DNA of 64,000 nucleotides from Novipirellula herctigrandis (GTDB taxonomy: Bacteria; Planctomycetota; Planctomycetia; Pirellulales; Pirellulaceae): assembly GCA_007859835.1 (NCBI GenBank), contig SJPJ01000001.1, forward strand, positions 3,807,437 through 3,871,436. The letters run 5' to 3'. The notes beneath the pieces are model-generated. The model was not told the origin of the DNA, made no database searches, and was given only the letters and a program-made list of their open reading frames with translations. The number at the start of each line of letters is the position of its first letter. Within the stretch, counting starts at the first letter, position 1. Of this stretch, positions 9,683-18,274 are shown piece after piece. The translations under genes and the position numbers were made by a program.

Positions 9683-9683
9683 C

Positions 9684-10010
9684 GGTTCGGCAAAGGGAGA
9701 CTTCGGGCACCCGCGTGATATCGATGAGTTGACTCAGGTTCAGGATACCCTTCCTACCTTGATCGACATAACGAATCTTGACGCGGATAGCACCACGCTG
9801 GAAAAATTTGACGGCACGAGCTTAGCAGGTCTTTTGACCAGTAAAGAAACATCTTTGGTTGGTCGCAAGCTGATCGTGCAATGGTCGGCCAAGGATTTTC
9901 CGGATTACGGGCAAGCAGCAGTGTTGTGGAAAAGTAGAGATATGAAAACGCATTACGCGACATGGTGGAAAACCGTTAAGCCGATCGTTTCTGTCTATTC
10001 GCGGAGTTGA
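9684..10010 (+). pseudogene. Sulfatase C-terminal remnant
   Basis: Beginning right after the AraC stop, the open frame reads GSAKGDFGHPRDIDELTQVQ and continues DTLPTLIDI and FDGTSLAGLL. This is the block that precedes the C-terminal subdomain of type I sulfatases (family pattern: D..PT..D..G...... G.SL...L). Only about 105 codons remain; the N-terminal domain with the CxPSR formylglycine motif is absent and no start codon is apparent. The gene has lost its 5' two-thirds. An intact sulfatase lies 1.5 kb away on the other strand. Confidence 0.7.
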
Positions 10011-10054
10011 ATCTGGATCCGTTCGATGAGGGAACCTATGAAAACCGCACTTGC

Positions 10055-11545
10055 CTAACGTAATTCGATCGATCCAATTCTGTAGAAGCCGTGTTCGTCC
10101 CGTAGGCTCGGACGCAGTGGCAGTAATACCGGTCGGTTTTCTTGGGGGCTATACAGCTTCATAGCAACATCATATTTCCCAACTTTGATGCTCGCCAACT
10201 GCGGCAGTCGGTAACTTTCTCGGTGGGTTGCTTCTCCGTCGCTTGGCATCCATCGCATGTTCCCGGCATCAAGAGTCACCTCTATCTTTTCTGGGCCGAT
10301 GAAGCGAAAGACGATTTGGTAGGGATGATATGCCGGCGCGACGCCACGATTCTCCCAATCGACAATCACGACGGAATCATTCGCGTCGCTCGTGGCCGCA
10401 GGCAGCATGACGCGATGTGGGAAGAACCAATAGCCGCATGTGTTCAACAGCTCTTCAGTAAGTGCGGGATTGCCCGGCAACGCCAACCATTGATCGGCTG
10501 GCCCGTGATAACCGATATAGGTTGCCTTCATCAGGCGGATAGCATTACGCATGTAATCCGGCACATTGGCGTTCACCTTACCAGTCACGCTGCCTTCGGC
10601 CCCTTCCCACTTGCCGTCTGCTGCGTAAAAACGCAAATGTTGCATTTCCAAAACGGTGGGAGTCTTGCGATAGACCGCTTCATAATATTCGGGATTCGAA
10701 ACGGACCATGTAGATCGGTATCGCACCGCTTTGAAGTCGGTCAGGATACTGTCGTCGCGATAGGAGATGCCGTGGTCGACGATGTACTTTTTCAATTCCT
10801 CCTGACCTTCTTTGGTTGGCGTTTCACGCACGAAGTCGTCGGAGATCATCAACAGCGTATTCTTGAAATAGCGAGTGTGGATTTCAAGATGCTTCAGTTT
10901 GGTCTTCCAATCGTACTGAATCCTACTGCTGGCGCCGGTGTGGCCTTCGCCCCAGTCGCCCAGACTGCCGATATCGACGTAACGCAACCATGGTTTGCCA
11001 TCGTACCGCTGAGCGAACGCACGAACAAAATTCTCAAGTTTTTCTAAAAAGACAGGATCGTCGTAAACCGGCTCCCAAGGCCATCTTGGGTCGCCTGACT
11101 GTGCCCCATTGCGGTAGTATTCGCCGTTGGCACCCGCTTCCATCACCCATCGCGGTGTTGCAAATTGCTGTTCAATCGGCTTCGTACCGGTTTCTTTGCA
11201 CGTTATCCGAAACGATACTTTCGTTCCGCGTGCCGTCCACTTATCGATAACATTGTCTAGCACTTCCCAATGGTATTCGCCCTCTTTGGGTTCCAAGTAG
11301 CTCCAGGCTAAACGCAAATAAATGTGGTCCATGCCTGGAAACTCAAGCAAATCCGCGTCGCTCCGCGGCAAGTATTTGGTTAAGGCGTTGTCATAGTAGT
11401 GGTGATACCAGCCTTTGTGTGGATTATCTAACGGAATGGTTGCGTCCCAATGTGGCGCCAGATCGAAGGTTGCTGGTTGTGCGTTGGCTATCGAAACGAA
11501 CAAAAGAACCAACAGCGTGCTGTGGAACAAAGAAGGTTTGCTCAC
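10055..11545 (-). CDS. Secreted DUF4832-type protein, glycosidase-like
   Basis: A 496-residue exported protein with a signal peptide (MSKPSLFHSTLLVLLFVSIANA). Residues about 35-330 look like a (beta/alpha)8 hydrolase-related fold (NPHKGWYHHYYDNAL, YLRLAWSYLEPKEGEYHW, VSFRITCKETG, RYVDIGSLGDWGEGH). The C-terminal third contains the DUF4832-like region (MRNAIRLMKATYIGYHG, then VVIVDWENRGVAPAYHPY). Proteins of this type are found near glycan-degradation genes, and the WGEGH segment could supply an acid. The start overlaps the end of the sulfatase by 4 bases, so the two are translated together. Substrate is unknown. Confidence 0.7.
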   Translation of the reverse strand: MSKPSLFHSTLLVLLFVSIANAQPATFDLAPHWDATIPLDNPHKGWYHHYYDNALTKYLPRSDADLLEFPGMDHIYLRLAWSYLEPKEGEYHWEVLDNVIDKWTARGTKVSFRITCKETGTKPIEQQFATPRWVMEAGANGEYYRNGAQSGDPRWPWEPVYDDPVFLEKLENFVRAFAQRYDGKPWLRYVDIGSLGDWGEGHTGASSRIQYDWKTKLKHLEIHTRYFKNTLLMISDDFVRETPTKEGQEELKKYIVDHGISYRDDSILTDFKAVRYRSTWSVSNPEYYEAVYRKTPTVLEMQHLRFYAADGKWEGAEGSVTGKVNANVPDYMRNAIRLMKATYIGYHGPADQWLALPGNPALTEELLNTCGYWFFPHRVMLPAATSDANDSVVIVDWENRGVAPAYHPYQIVFRFIGPEKIEVTLDAGNMRWMPSDGEATHRESYRLPQLASIKVGKYDVAMKLYSPQENRPVLLPLRPSLRDEHGFYRIGSIELR

Positions 11546-13125
11546 GGTTTTTCTTTCTTGATTTGAGCTTGCCGTGAGGCGGAAATATGATTGGCTCCTT
11601 CTTTGAATTTTCTAAGGTGCCCGTCAAGTTGTTCTTTCATTATCGCTTGGGCTTCACGATAGGTTTCGTTACCCGCAAGGTTGGTCCACTCGTTCGGATC
11701 ATTGTTCAGATTATAGAGTTCTTCACTACCATCGGCGTACCGAAGGTATCTCCATTGGCGGTCGCGAACGGACGCGTTACCTTCATCAAACATCGTAAGA
11801 GTCGACGTCCGGAATAACGATTCAGGATTTCGCAACAATGGCGTCAATGAGTCGCCGTGCAACACGGCAGGGCCTTCAATGTGACACACTTCGACAAATG
11901 TCGGAAACAAATCAATCAGCCCGACAGGCTGATCACAGACGGAGCCTGGCGGAGCGTATTCGTCTGCCTGATTCTTGGGCGGCACAATGATCAGCGGCAC
12001 TTTGGTCGAGCGTTCCCAACCGGTCCATTTCCCCCAGTGGTTTTTTTCACCTAGATGCCAACCATGGTCGGACCACAGAACAATGAAGGTGTGGTCCGCG
12101 ATGTCGGATCGGTCGAGCGCACGGAGCAACCGACCGATCTCGTGATCGACATACGTGACACAGGCGAGGTAGGCTTCGACTGCGGCCTGCCACTGTTCGT
12201 GCTCAACCACCGTCGAGTGCAATCCCGCCGTATCCGCCTCGACCGCCCAACGCTTGCCAATGTCGCTGAGGTCGTCGAGATCGTCTGTGCGATAAGGCGG
12301 CAGTTGTCCACGTTCATCCTTGAACCGTTCAAAGTATTCTTGCGGAGCAAACAACGGGATATGCGGCCGGTAGTATCCGACGCCAAGAAACAGCGGCTTG
12401 TCGTGTAGTTGATTCAATTGCTCGATTGCCCAGTTCGTGCAAAGCGTATCGCCCCAATCGGTATCGGGCAGCTCAAACCCGCCCCAGTCGAACGATTCAC
12501 CCGCCTTCTCCTTTGGCCGCCGATCCGATGGCATGCGGTTGATGGGAAGGACGACTTGGCAGCCTTTGCTGTCCTTCAAGACATGACGCGGGGCATTGGT
12601 ACCCTTGCTGGGTAATTCGTTGTCGGTGTACTCGACGGCGTCAGCGGCAAACGGACTCCAGCGTTGGTTATAGCGTTGATATTCATGGAACTGAGCTTGA
12701 GCTTTCTTGTGAAACAGTTTTCCCGTTCCCAAAGTGTGATAGCCAGCCTCGTTAAACGCCGTGGGAAGTTGTCTCGCTCCGGGATAAACCTTGCTCATCG
12801 CTCCGGAGGGATTTGACCAGACCTTCGTCACGTTCGGCATTAGGCCGCTTGAGATCGCCGCCCGAGATGGATTGCATGCGGGCGCGGCACAATGGGCATT
12901 CGCAAACAGCATTCCACGAGCTGCAAGCCGATCGATATTCGGTGTCAACGCCTGGGGATGCCCCTTCATGCAGCCAACCCAGTCATTCAAATCATCAACC
13001 GCGATGAACAGGACGTGGGGATGATCCGCATCATTTGCGTTCGCAGGCGGAGGCGGAGTCAGCGCAAGGAAGAACAGGGCAACGAGCACCCGTCCCACTT
13101 GAATGCGTTTTCTTGGAGTGTCCAT
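11542..13125 (-). CDS. Secreted type I sulfatase (iduronate-2-sulfatase-like)
   Basis: Taken from the ATG at 13125 it is 527 residues with a signal peptide (MDTPRKRIQVGRVLVALFFL, cleavage after PANA); a longer frame to 13239 adds a hydrophilic leader that does not look natural. Metal ligands are visible in FIAVDDLND (residues 40-48), and the sequence CNPSR at 84-88 is the CxPSR site that becomes formylglycine. HGWHLGEKNHWGKWT near residue 365 and GLIDLFPTFVEVC near residue 425 match iduronate-2-sulfatase-like S1 enzymes. It should remove sulfate esters from a polysaccharide outside the cytoplasm. It is coupled to the DUF4832 gene. Confidence 0.9.
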   Translation of the reverse strand: MDTPRKRIQVGRVLVALFFLALTPPPPANANDADHPHVLFIAVDDLNDWVGCMKGHPQALTPNIDRLAARGMLFANAHCAAPACNPSRAAISSGLMPNVTKVWSNPSGAMSKVYPGARQLPTAFNEAGYHTLGTGKLFHKKAQAQFHEYQRYNQRWSPFAADAVEYTDNELPSKGTNAPRHVLKDSKGCQVVLPINRMPSDRRPKEKAGESFDWGGFELPDTDWGDTLCTNWAIEQLNQLHDKPLFLGVGYYRPHIPLFAPQEYFERFKDERGQLPPYRTDDLDDLSDIGKRWAVEADTAGLHSTVVEHEQWQAAVEAYLACVTYVDHEIGRLLRALDRSDIADHTFIVLWSDHGWHLGEKNHWGKWTGWERSTKVPLIIVPPKNQADEYAPPGSVCDQPVGLIDLFPTFVEVCHIEGPAVLHGDSLTPLLRNPESLFRTSTLTMFDEGNASVRDRQWRYLRYADGSEELYNLNNDPNEWTNLAGNETYREAQAIMKEQLDGHLRKFKEGANHISASRQAQIKKEKP

Positions 13126-13235
13126 TTTCAATTTCTTAAAGACGACAGGAAGGGCCTTGTTCAACATATTCAACTGATTCATTAGAGGCAGAGTCTCATT
13201 CGTTTTGAATGCAACGTATTGACAATCCATTGAGA

Positions 13236-13868
13236 TCATTCTTGGTCACGCGTTGCGTCCGCTGGTGAATTGTCACTGACTGCTTTGACATCGTCAAACT
13301 GCTGTCGCAGCGTTTCATACTCGCGTCGAAATGTATCACCATCCCCGTATTCACAGAACCAACTCTGTCGGTCATGGCTGTCGTTGACACGCCGAGCGTG
13401 TTTAATCGGACACCAATACTGCTCGGTGCGTGAGGCAACCTCGCGTGCGAACGCAAGCACGCCATTAGCGTAACCGCAGTACACACAATTGATTCGTTCA
13501 ATCACGTTCAAATAGGCGAGCCGATGTCGGTCGAGCACAACATAGTCAGCCCGCCGAACAACTGGAATGCAATAAATCGGAAAGCATATCCACTGAAAGA
13601 CGCAGACCAATAGGTCAAGCAGTGAGATAGGAATCAGCAAGGAGTAGATAACTGGCGTAGTCAAGATGGCAAGCAACGGTGCTTCGCGAAGGAACTTCCA
13701 AGTTCGCTTTATGAGTGTCCTATGATGACGCCGCGTATCTAAACCGAAGACAGGTTTCCCGTTCTCGAAGTGAAACGGCATCGCTTCCGTTGCATCGTGA
13801 ATCTTGTCAGAAACGAGTGTCTCTAAAGCTCTGATTTCCTTCAGCAGTGGCTCTAGCCTATGACCCAT
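13236..13868 (-). CDS. Conserved membrane protein of unknown function (YCGYANG / WCPIKHA family)
   Basis: I take the ATG at 13868, giving 210 residues, because it is preceded by GGGGTG and because the upstream part of the open frame (to 14165) has no recognisable protein character. Two hydrophobic segments near the middle (LLAILTTPVIYSLLIPISLL, then CVFQWICFPIYCIP) suggest a membrane hairpin. The C-terminal soluble part has NCVYCGYANGVLAFAREV and RTEQYWCPIKHARR, with two CxxC-like cysteines plus Cys and His that could bind metal. Similar proteins occur in proteobacteria without known function. It borders the dormancy-type island. Confidence 0.7.
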   Translation of the reverse strand: MGHRLEPLLKEIRALETLVSDKIHDATEAMPFHFENGKPVFGLDTRRHHRTLIKRTWKFLREAPLLAILTTPVIYSLLIPISLLDLLVCVFQWICFPIYCIPVVRRADYVVLDRHRLAYLNVIERINCVYCGYANGVLAFAREVASRTEQYWCPIKHARRVNDSHDRQSWFCEYGDGDTFRREYETLRQQFDDVKAVSDNSPADATRDQE

Positions 13869-14475
13869 CGCCGGACACCCCGTGAGCAGAAGTCGATTGA
13901 TACTCGCAGTGCCCCAACGATTGGCAAGGCGGGCGGGAATTAGTCGATTGTTCAAATTGATTGGGATAGAAACTTGATCATCCCGTCGCTCCAGTCTAAC
14001 AGGAACGATGGCCACCGACCGAACCATATCCTCAGCACCGCGTGTCTTATTTAAAAACATGGCATGTTTGGGACCAGCCACATCCAAAAGTGAAGACTGG
14101 CCGACAGGAACTGAAATGCCACGCTCAAATCCTGCTCGTTCGCTACCTATTGTGCGTTCATCCACTTCGGGCTGGAGTTTCCCTAAAAAGTTGGCGACCT
14201 ATGCCTTATCACAAACAGGCATTCCCCAATCGATCAACACGCCTCACGAATGGCGAACTCAATCGAAACTCATTCAAGTAATTACCAATATGGAAAAACC
14301 ACTCGCTCCGCGATGACGGTTACTTCCGCTGTGCCAAGGTGGATACCAACCAAGACCATAGAAGCTTCATCTCAAGTTTCTCCACTCGAATTTGCAGTTT
14401 ACGTGCATCCATTTTATTCGCTCTTGGCACTCCGCTTGCTACATAACGCGAGCGACACGAACCAGGGAGCAATCA
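13869..14475. other. Intergenic region without a supportable gene
   Basis: Short open frames exist on both strands but none has a convincing start, a recognisable domain or a consistent amino-acid pattern. The stretch separates the minus-strand membrane protein from the plus-strand PRPP synthetase gene, so it should hold two divergent promoters. The PRPP synthetase ribosome binding site AGGGAG lies at its right end. Confidence 0.5.
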
Positions 14476-15462
14476 ATGCACGACTCAAAACCGCTTCTCA
14501 TCGTGATGAATGCAAGCCGCGAGTACGGAAATCGAATTGCCTCGCATGTTGCCGAGGAGGTTATTCCGCACGAGGAACGCGGATTTGAGGATGGTGAACA
14601 CAAGATTCGCCCGCTGGCTAGCGTCCGCAACCAAAACGTGTTTGTCATCGACTCGTTGCATGCGGATGCGAAACTGAGTGTCAACGATAAGTTGTGTCGA
14701 TTGTTGTTCCTGATCGGTGCCTTGCATGATGCATCCGCTGGACGGGTGATCGCAGTTGTGCCGTACCTATGCTACGCCCGCAAGGATCGGAAGACCAAAC
14801 CGCGTGATCCAGTGACGACACGTTATGTGGCTCGGATGTTCGAGGCGGTGGGGACGGACCATTTGCTGACGATGGACGTTCACAACTTAGCTGCTTTTCA
14901 GAACGCATTTGGGTCAACGACCACCGACCACCTTGAGGCAATGCATCTGTTTGTCGATCATTTTAGCGCTCTAAATTCCGACGACGAGCTTGCTGTGATT
15001 TCTCCGGACGTAGGTGGCGTCAAACGCGCCGAATTGTTTCGTCAAGCCTTACAGCATAAGACCGGACGGCAAATCACGATGGGATTTCTGCAAAAACAAC
15101 GCAGCGAAGGAATCGTGACGACAGGTGCGTTTGTCGGCGATGTTAAGGACCGAACCGTCATTATCATCGACGATTTGATCAGCAGCGGGACGACACTTTG
15201 TCGCGCCGCGACGGCTTGCCGAGCCAACGGCGCGAAAACGATTTACGCTGCGGCGACGCACAGCATGTTTTCATCGAATGCCGAATCCATTTTGTCCGCT
15301 TCAGCGTTTGATAGAATTGTTGTTACCGATACGGTCCCGCCATGGCGTCTATCCAATGAGTTTATCGCGTCGAAGTTGGATATCGTGGATACCACACCGC
15401 TGTTTGCGAGTGCGATTCAATGTATCAATTGGGGTGAATCGATCATCCAGTTGCAAACATAG
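14476..15462 (+). CDS. prs: Ribose-phosphate pyrophosphokinase paralogue
   Basis: The ATG at 14476 follows AGGGAG with 6 bases between, giving 328 residues; an upstream extension in frame lacks family similarity. FEDGEHKIRP near residue 37, PYLCYARKDRKTKPRDP near residue 95, LLTMDVHN near residue 128 and the PRPP loop IIIDDLISSGTTL near residue 228 define PRPP synthetase, which makes PRPP from ribose 5-phosphate and ATP. The sequence is more divergent than the usual housekeeping enzyme (for example AFQNAFG in place of the usual HADQIQGFF). A second, housekeeping prs is therefore likely elsewhere. Its neighbours are stress and dormancy families. Confidence 0.85.
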   Translation: MHDSKPLLIVMNASREYGNRIASHVAEEVIPHEERGFEDGEHKIRPLASVRNQNVFVIDSLHADAKLSVNDKLCRLLFLIGALHDASAGRVIAVVPYLCYARKDRKTKPRDPVTTRYVARMFEAVGTDHLLTMDVHNLAAFQNAFGSTTTDHLEAMHLFVDHFSALNSDDELAVISPDVGGVKRAELFRQALQHKTGRQITMGFLQKQRSEGIVTTGAFVGDVKDRTVIIIDDLISSGTTLCRAATACRANGAKTIYAAATHSMFSSNAESILSASAFDRIVVTDTVPPWRLSNEFIASKLDIVDTTPLFASAIQCINWGESIIQLQT

Positions 15463-15519
15463 AACAAGTTGCCAAGACTTGCGACTCCTTCCGAAACATG
15501 AAATTCTTGGCGAGTTCCG

Positions 15520-16548
15520 CTACGACAGTGCGATGGATGCGGCGTCCAAATATCGCAGTGCCTTCGGCTTCCATTTCTCCGGTTGGCGGACAACCTCATC
15601 GCGAAGATGCGCGATAGCAAGCGAAGCCCGAAGAAAAGCATGATAGCCGCAATAGAAAAGGCGCAGTTCTTCGGAGACCCGATCGCCCGTGCGCTGAACA
15701 TAAACACGCCAAAGTTGCCGTCCGATTTCCGCGTCACCTGGGAAGTCCCCATTTAGGAGTTCGCATTCTTGCGTCAAAAAACACATTTCGGATGCGGTAT
15801 CCAAAATGCGAAGGTCTTGATTGAATTCCAAACAGTCAATAATGACGGGCGGCGATTCCAGGCAAATGTGCTCGGGCCGCAAGTCGCCATGCGCGTCGAT
15901 GACCCGGCCGTTACGCACACGTTGGATCATTTCCGCACGATGGACCTCGATAAAATCCGCCAACGCGTTCGCGACGTCATTAATTTGCGTCAACGGCAAA
16001 CCGAAGGCATGTCTCAGAAGCCCCAATCTTGCCTCCGAAATCGAGTCCGCAAGACAATGGCAATAGTGTGCCCCCGACCAATTTGCCGGGGGTGTTTGAC
16101 GATAAAACCAACTGAGCAATCGGCCAACCGACTCGATCTCGTCTGGTAACACTGTCGTATTCACGATGCAGTGATCCAACATCCGGTCACGATCCAGTTT
16201 GCGCATTTGCACCAACCATTCCACAACTTCTCCGTCGCCATCCATAGACAACCGACCTTCGTGATCGACCGTAATGGAAATGATCGACAGATAGACGCTT
16301 TGGGCGAGCCGTCGATTCAGGCGAATTTCGTGATGACAGTTTTGACGTCGTGCCGCGAGCGTGCTGAAGTCAAACGTCTTGCTGCGAAGAGGTTTCTTGA
16401 GCTTGTACGCATAGTGATCCGTCAAGAAGATCAATGACCGATGCGTTTCAATCACTTCGACCAACTTAGTCGGCTCAGGATAGCTTTCCGGCCGCTGCAG
16501 GAATTCGACTTTAGCGGTGATGCCAAGTTGCTCGCTAACGCTACTCAC
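15520..16548 (-). CDS. COG2187 aminoglycoside-phosphotransferase-like kinase
   Basis: From a GTG at 16548 it encodes about 342 residues; an ATG at 16581 is an alternative, and the long open frame reaching 17115 lies antisense to the next gene and is not believed. LTDHYAYKLKKP near the N-terminus carries the nucleotide-binding lysine. VIDAHGDLRPEHICL near residue 225 and IIDCLEFNQDLRILD are the Brenner motif and metal-binding Asp region of APH-type kinases. The family is COG2187. The C-terminal P-loop kinase half found in some relatives (such as mycobacterial Rv2004c) is absent. The GTG overlaps the end of the small acidic gene, suggesting coupling. Substrate unknown. Confidence 0.75.
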   Translation of the reverse strand: MSSVSEQLGITAKVEFLQRPESYPEPTKLVEVIETHRSLIFLTDHYAYKLKKPLRSKTFDFSTLAARRQNCHHEIRLNRRLAQSVYLSIISITVDHEGRLSMDGDGEVVEWLVQMRKLDRDRMLDHCIVNTTVLPDEIESVGRLLSWFYRQTPPANWSGAHYCHCLADSISEARLGLLRHAFGLPLTQINDVANALADFIEVHRAEMIQRVRNGRVIDAHGDLRPEHICLESPPVIIDCLEFNQDLRILDTASEMCFLTQECELLNGDFPGDAEIGRQLWRVYVQRTGDRVSEELRLFYCGYHAFLRASLAIAHLRDEVVRQPEKWKPKALRYLDAASIALS

Positions 16549-16726
16549 GTTCTTCAAAGATTTCCAGTTGATCGAGTGCATCGCTAGCGTCCTCGTAACT
16601 GTAGTAGGGTCCAGGATCGACCACCTCACCGCCTTCCGCAGCCGCGGCATCTTCGGCCGATTGCCCTGACAGAAATTCGACGACTTCAAATCCATTGTCG
16701 ATTTCGATGATTGCAAAACAAGGCAT
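16541..16726 (-). CDS. Small acidic protein, unknown function
   Basis: A 61-residue protein beginning MPCFAIIEIDNGFEVVEF and ending DALDQLEIFEERE, strongly acidic. A good ribosome binding site (GAGGAA, 6 bases before the ATG) supports it as a real gene despite its length. Its last codons overlap the proposed GTG start of the COG2187 gene (GTG AGT AGC against GAG TAG), which suggests translational coupling. I do not recognise the family. It could be a regulatory partner of the kinase-like protein or of an RNA/ribosome factor nearby, but nothing in the sequence shows this. Confidence 0.6.
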   Translation of the reverse strand: MPCFAIIEIDNGFEVVEFLSGQSAEDAAAAEGGEVVDPGPYYSYEDASDALDQLEIFEERE

Positions 16727-16947
16727 GATGATTCCTCACGTCGGTACCAAGTCTCTTCTGGCAACTTCATCACAACGATGAATGCCCGCGTGGAAATGAC
16801 TTGGATGCAATTGCAGTGCCAAGCCACAATGCCTTGGGAATGTTTCACGCTGGCACACAAGTTGCGTTTGATCTCGACCCAGCGTCTCGATGCGAAGCGA
16901 AAGTACCAGGAGTGTTCGTGTTTATCACGAGCGAAGGGAGTGCGTCG

Positions 16948-17601
16948 ATGAATATTCACGCTAAGACGCCGATGGCGGTTTCTGTTGTACAAGTCGGATC
17001 GCAACGGTTGCCAGGCGCGTTGACCGTGCCAGATAGCGCAATCGGAGTGGTCGTCTTCGCACACGGCAGCGGCAGCAGCCGGTTTAGCCCTCGAAATCAA
17101 TTGGTGGCTCGGCACTTACAAGCAAATGGGATGGCGACGTTGTTGTTCGATCTATTGCAGGAAGATGAGTCAGAAAATCCCCAAAATGTATTCGACATTG
17201 ATCTGCTAAGCACACGATTGACTGACGCGATCCGTTGGCTAGCCTCACAAAACGAGACCGCCGGGTTATCAACCGGACTGTTCGGCGCGAGCACGGGTGC
17301 CGCAGCGGCGCTGATGACTGCCGCTCAGCCTGACAGCGGTGTTGCAGCCGTCGTTTCTCGCGGTGGACGCCCCGATTTGGCTGGCAATCTTACGCATGTC
17401 AAGGCACCAACATTGTTAATCGTTGGCGGTGAGGACCGAACCGTGATCGAGCTGAACGAACAAGCACTGTGTCGGCTTCCCGGTAAGGCGAAGTTAGAAA
17501 TTGTGCCCGGTGCCACGCATCTGTTTTCCGAACCGGACGCGCTCGAGCAAGTTGCCCAATTGGCTAGCGATTGGTTCCGAGTCCATTTGCAATCTGAATG
17601 A
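16948..17601 (+). CDS. Alpha/beta hydrolase, dienelactone-hydrolase-like
   Basis: The ATG at 16948 follows AGGGAG by 8 bases and gives 217 residues. The oxyanion segment VVFAHGSGSS, the nucleophile elbow GLFGASTGAAAA, the Asp strand LLIVGGEDRTV and the catalytic His in GATHLF are all present in order, so an active Ser-Asp-His hydrolase is expected. In the mycobacterial dormancy protein Rv0571c a domain of this type is fused to a phosphoribosyltransferase; here the two are separate genes 12 bases apart in the same order on the strand. Substrate is unknown. Confidence 0.8.
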   Translation: MNIHAKTPMAVSVVQVGSQRLPGALTVPDSAIGVVVFAHGSGSSRFSPRNQLVARHLQANGMATLLFDLLQEDESENPQNVFDIDLLSTRLTDAIRWLASQNETAGLSTGLFGASTGAAAALMTAAQPDSGVAAVVSRGGRPDLAGNLTHVKAPTLLIVGGEDRTVIELNEQALCRLPGKAKLEIVPGATHLFSEPDALEQVAQLASDWFRVHLQSE

Positions 17602-17613
17602 GAGGTGAAAGTG

Positions 17614-18255
17614 ATGTTTGCGGATCGCCAACACGCCGGACAGCAACTTGCAGATAAACTTTCTACGTTTGAATTACTGGACCCACTGGTGTTGGGAATT
17701 CCTCGCGGCGGCATCATCCCGGCAGCGGTGATTGCTGATGCTATCCATGCTGAATTGGACGTCGTGCTGGCTCACAAATTGCGTTCGCCGCTGCAACCCG
17801 AACTTGCGTTTGGCGCCGTCGGCGAAGACGGCAGTATTTACCTAAATCACGTCGCTCGCGAAGTCGTCGGTGTGACCGATACCTACCTGAAACAAGAACA
17901 GCAAACACAACTCGATGAAATTCAGCGTCGTCAAAAACTATATCGATCCGGCAAACCAGCCGCATCCATCGCCGGCCGATCGATTGTTTTGACCGACGAT
18001 GGAATCGCAACCGGATCGACAATGTTCGCAGCGATCGAGGTTATCAAGGCAAAGCAACCTCATGAGTTGATCATTGCTGTTCCGGTCGCACCACCCCATA
18101 CGCTGCATCGATTGCAGCAGCAATGCGACCGCGTCATATGCCTCGCCGCGCCAGCCAACTTTGTGGCGGTCGGACAATTTTATGATAGTTTTCTTTCCAT
18201 CACCGACCAGCGGGTCGTCGACTTGCTAAATAGCCATCGGTCATCGGTGCCATGA
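17614..18255 (+). CDS. COG1926-type phosphoribosyltransferase
   Basis: The most natural start is the ATG at 17614 (AGAGG 8 bases upstream); GTGs at 17605 and 17611 are in frame. The 213-residue protein has GIPRGGIIPAAVIAD near residue 30 and the PRPP-binding loop VLTDDGIATGSTM near residue 127. It belongs to the predicted phosphoribosyltransferases of COG1926, with LRSPLQPELAFGAVGEDG as a typical middle segment. The acceptor base is unknown. It follows the alpha/beta hydrolase and precedes the HPF-like gene in one apparent operon with gaps of 12 and 19 bases, and a PRPP synthetase lies close by. Confidence 0.85.
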   Translation: MFADRQHAGQQLADKLSTFELLDPLVLGIPRGGIIPAAVIADAIHAELDVVLAHKLRSPLQPELAFGAVGEDGSIYLNHVAREVVGVTDTYLKQEQQTQLDEIQRRQKLYRSGKPAASIAGRSIVLTDDGIATGSTMFAAIEVIKAKQPHELIIAVPVAPPHTLHRLQQQCDRVICLAAPANFVAVGQFYDSFLSITDQRVVDLLNSHRSSVP

Positions 18256-18274
18256 ATCCAGAGGATAATGAACG

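Noticed and set aside
13869-14165. N-terminal extension of the unknown membrane protein
   Set aside because: No recognisable pattern; an ATG with a plausible binding site at 13868 fits the expected family length better.
14042-14281. Possible transposase remnant on the plus strand
   Set aside because: The basic open frame has no catalytic motif or inverted repeats that I can recognise.
16582-17115. Long N-terminal extension of the COG2187 protein
   Set aside because: It runs antisense through the small acidic gene's own strand region and the alpha/beta hydrolase start, and shows no family similarity before about 16548.
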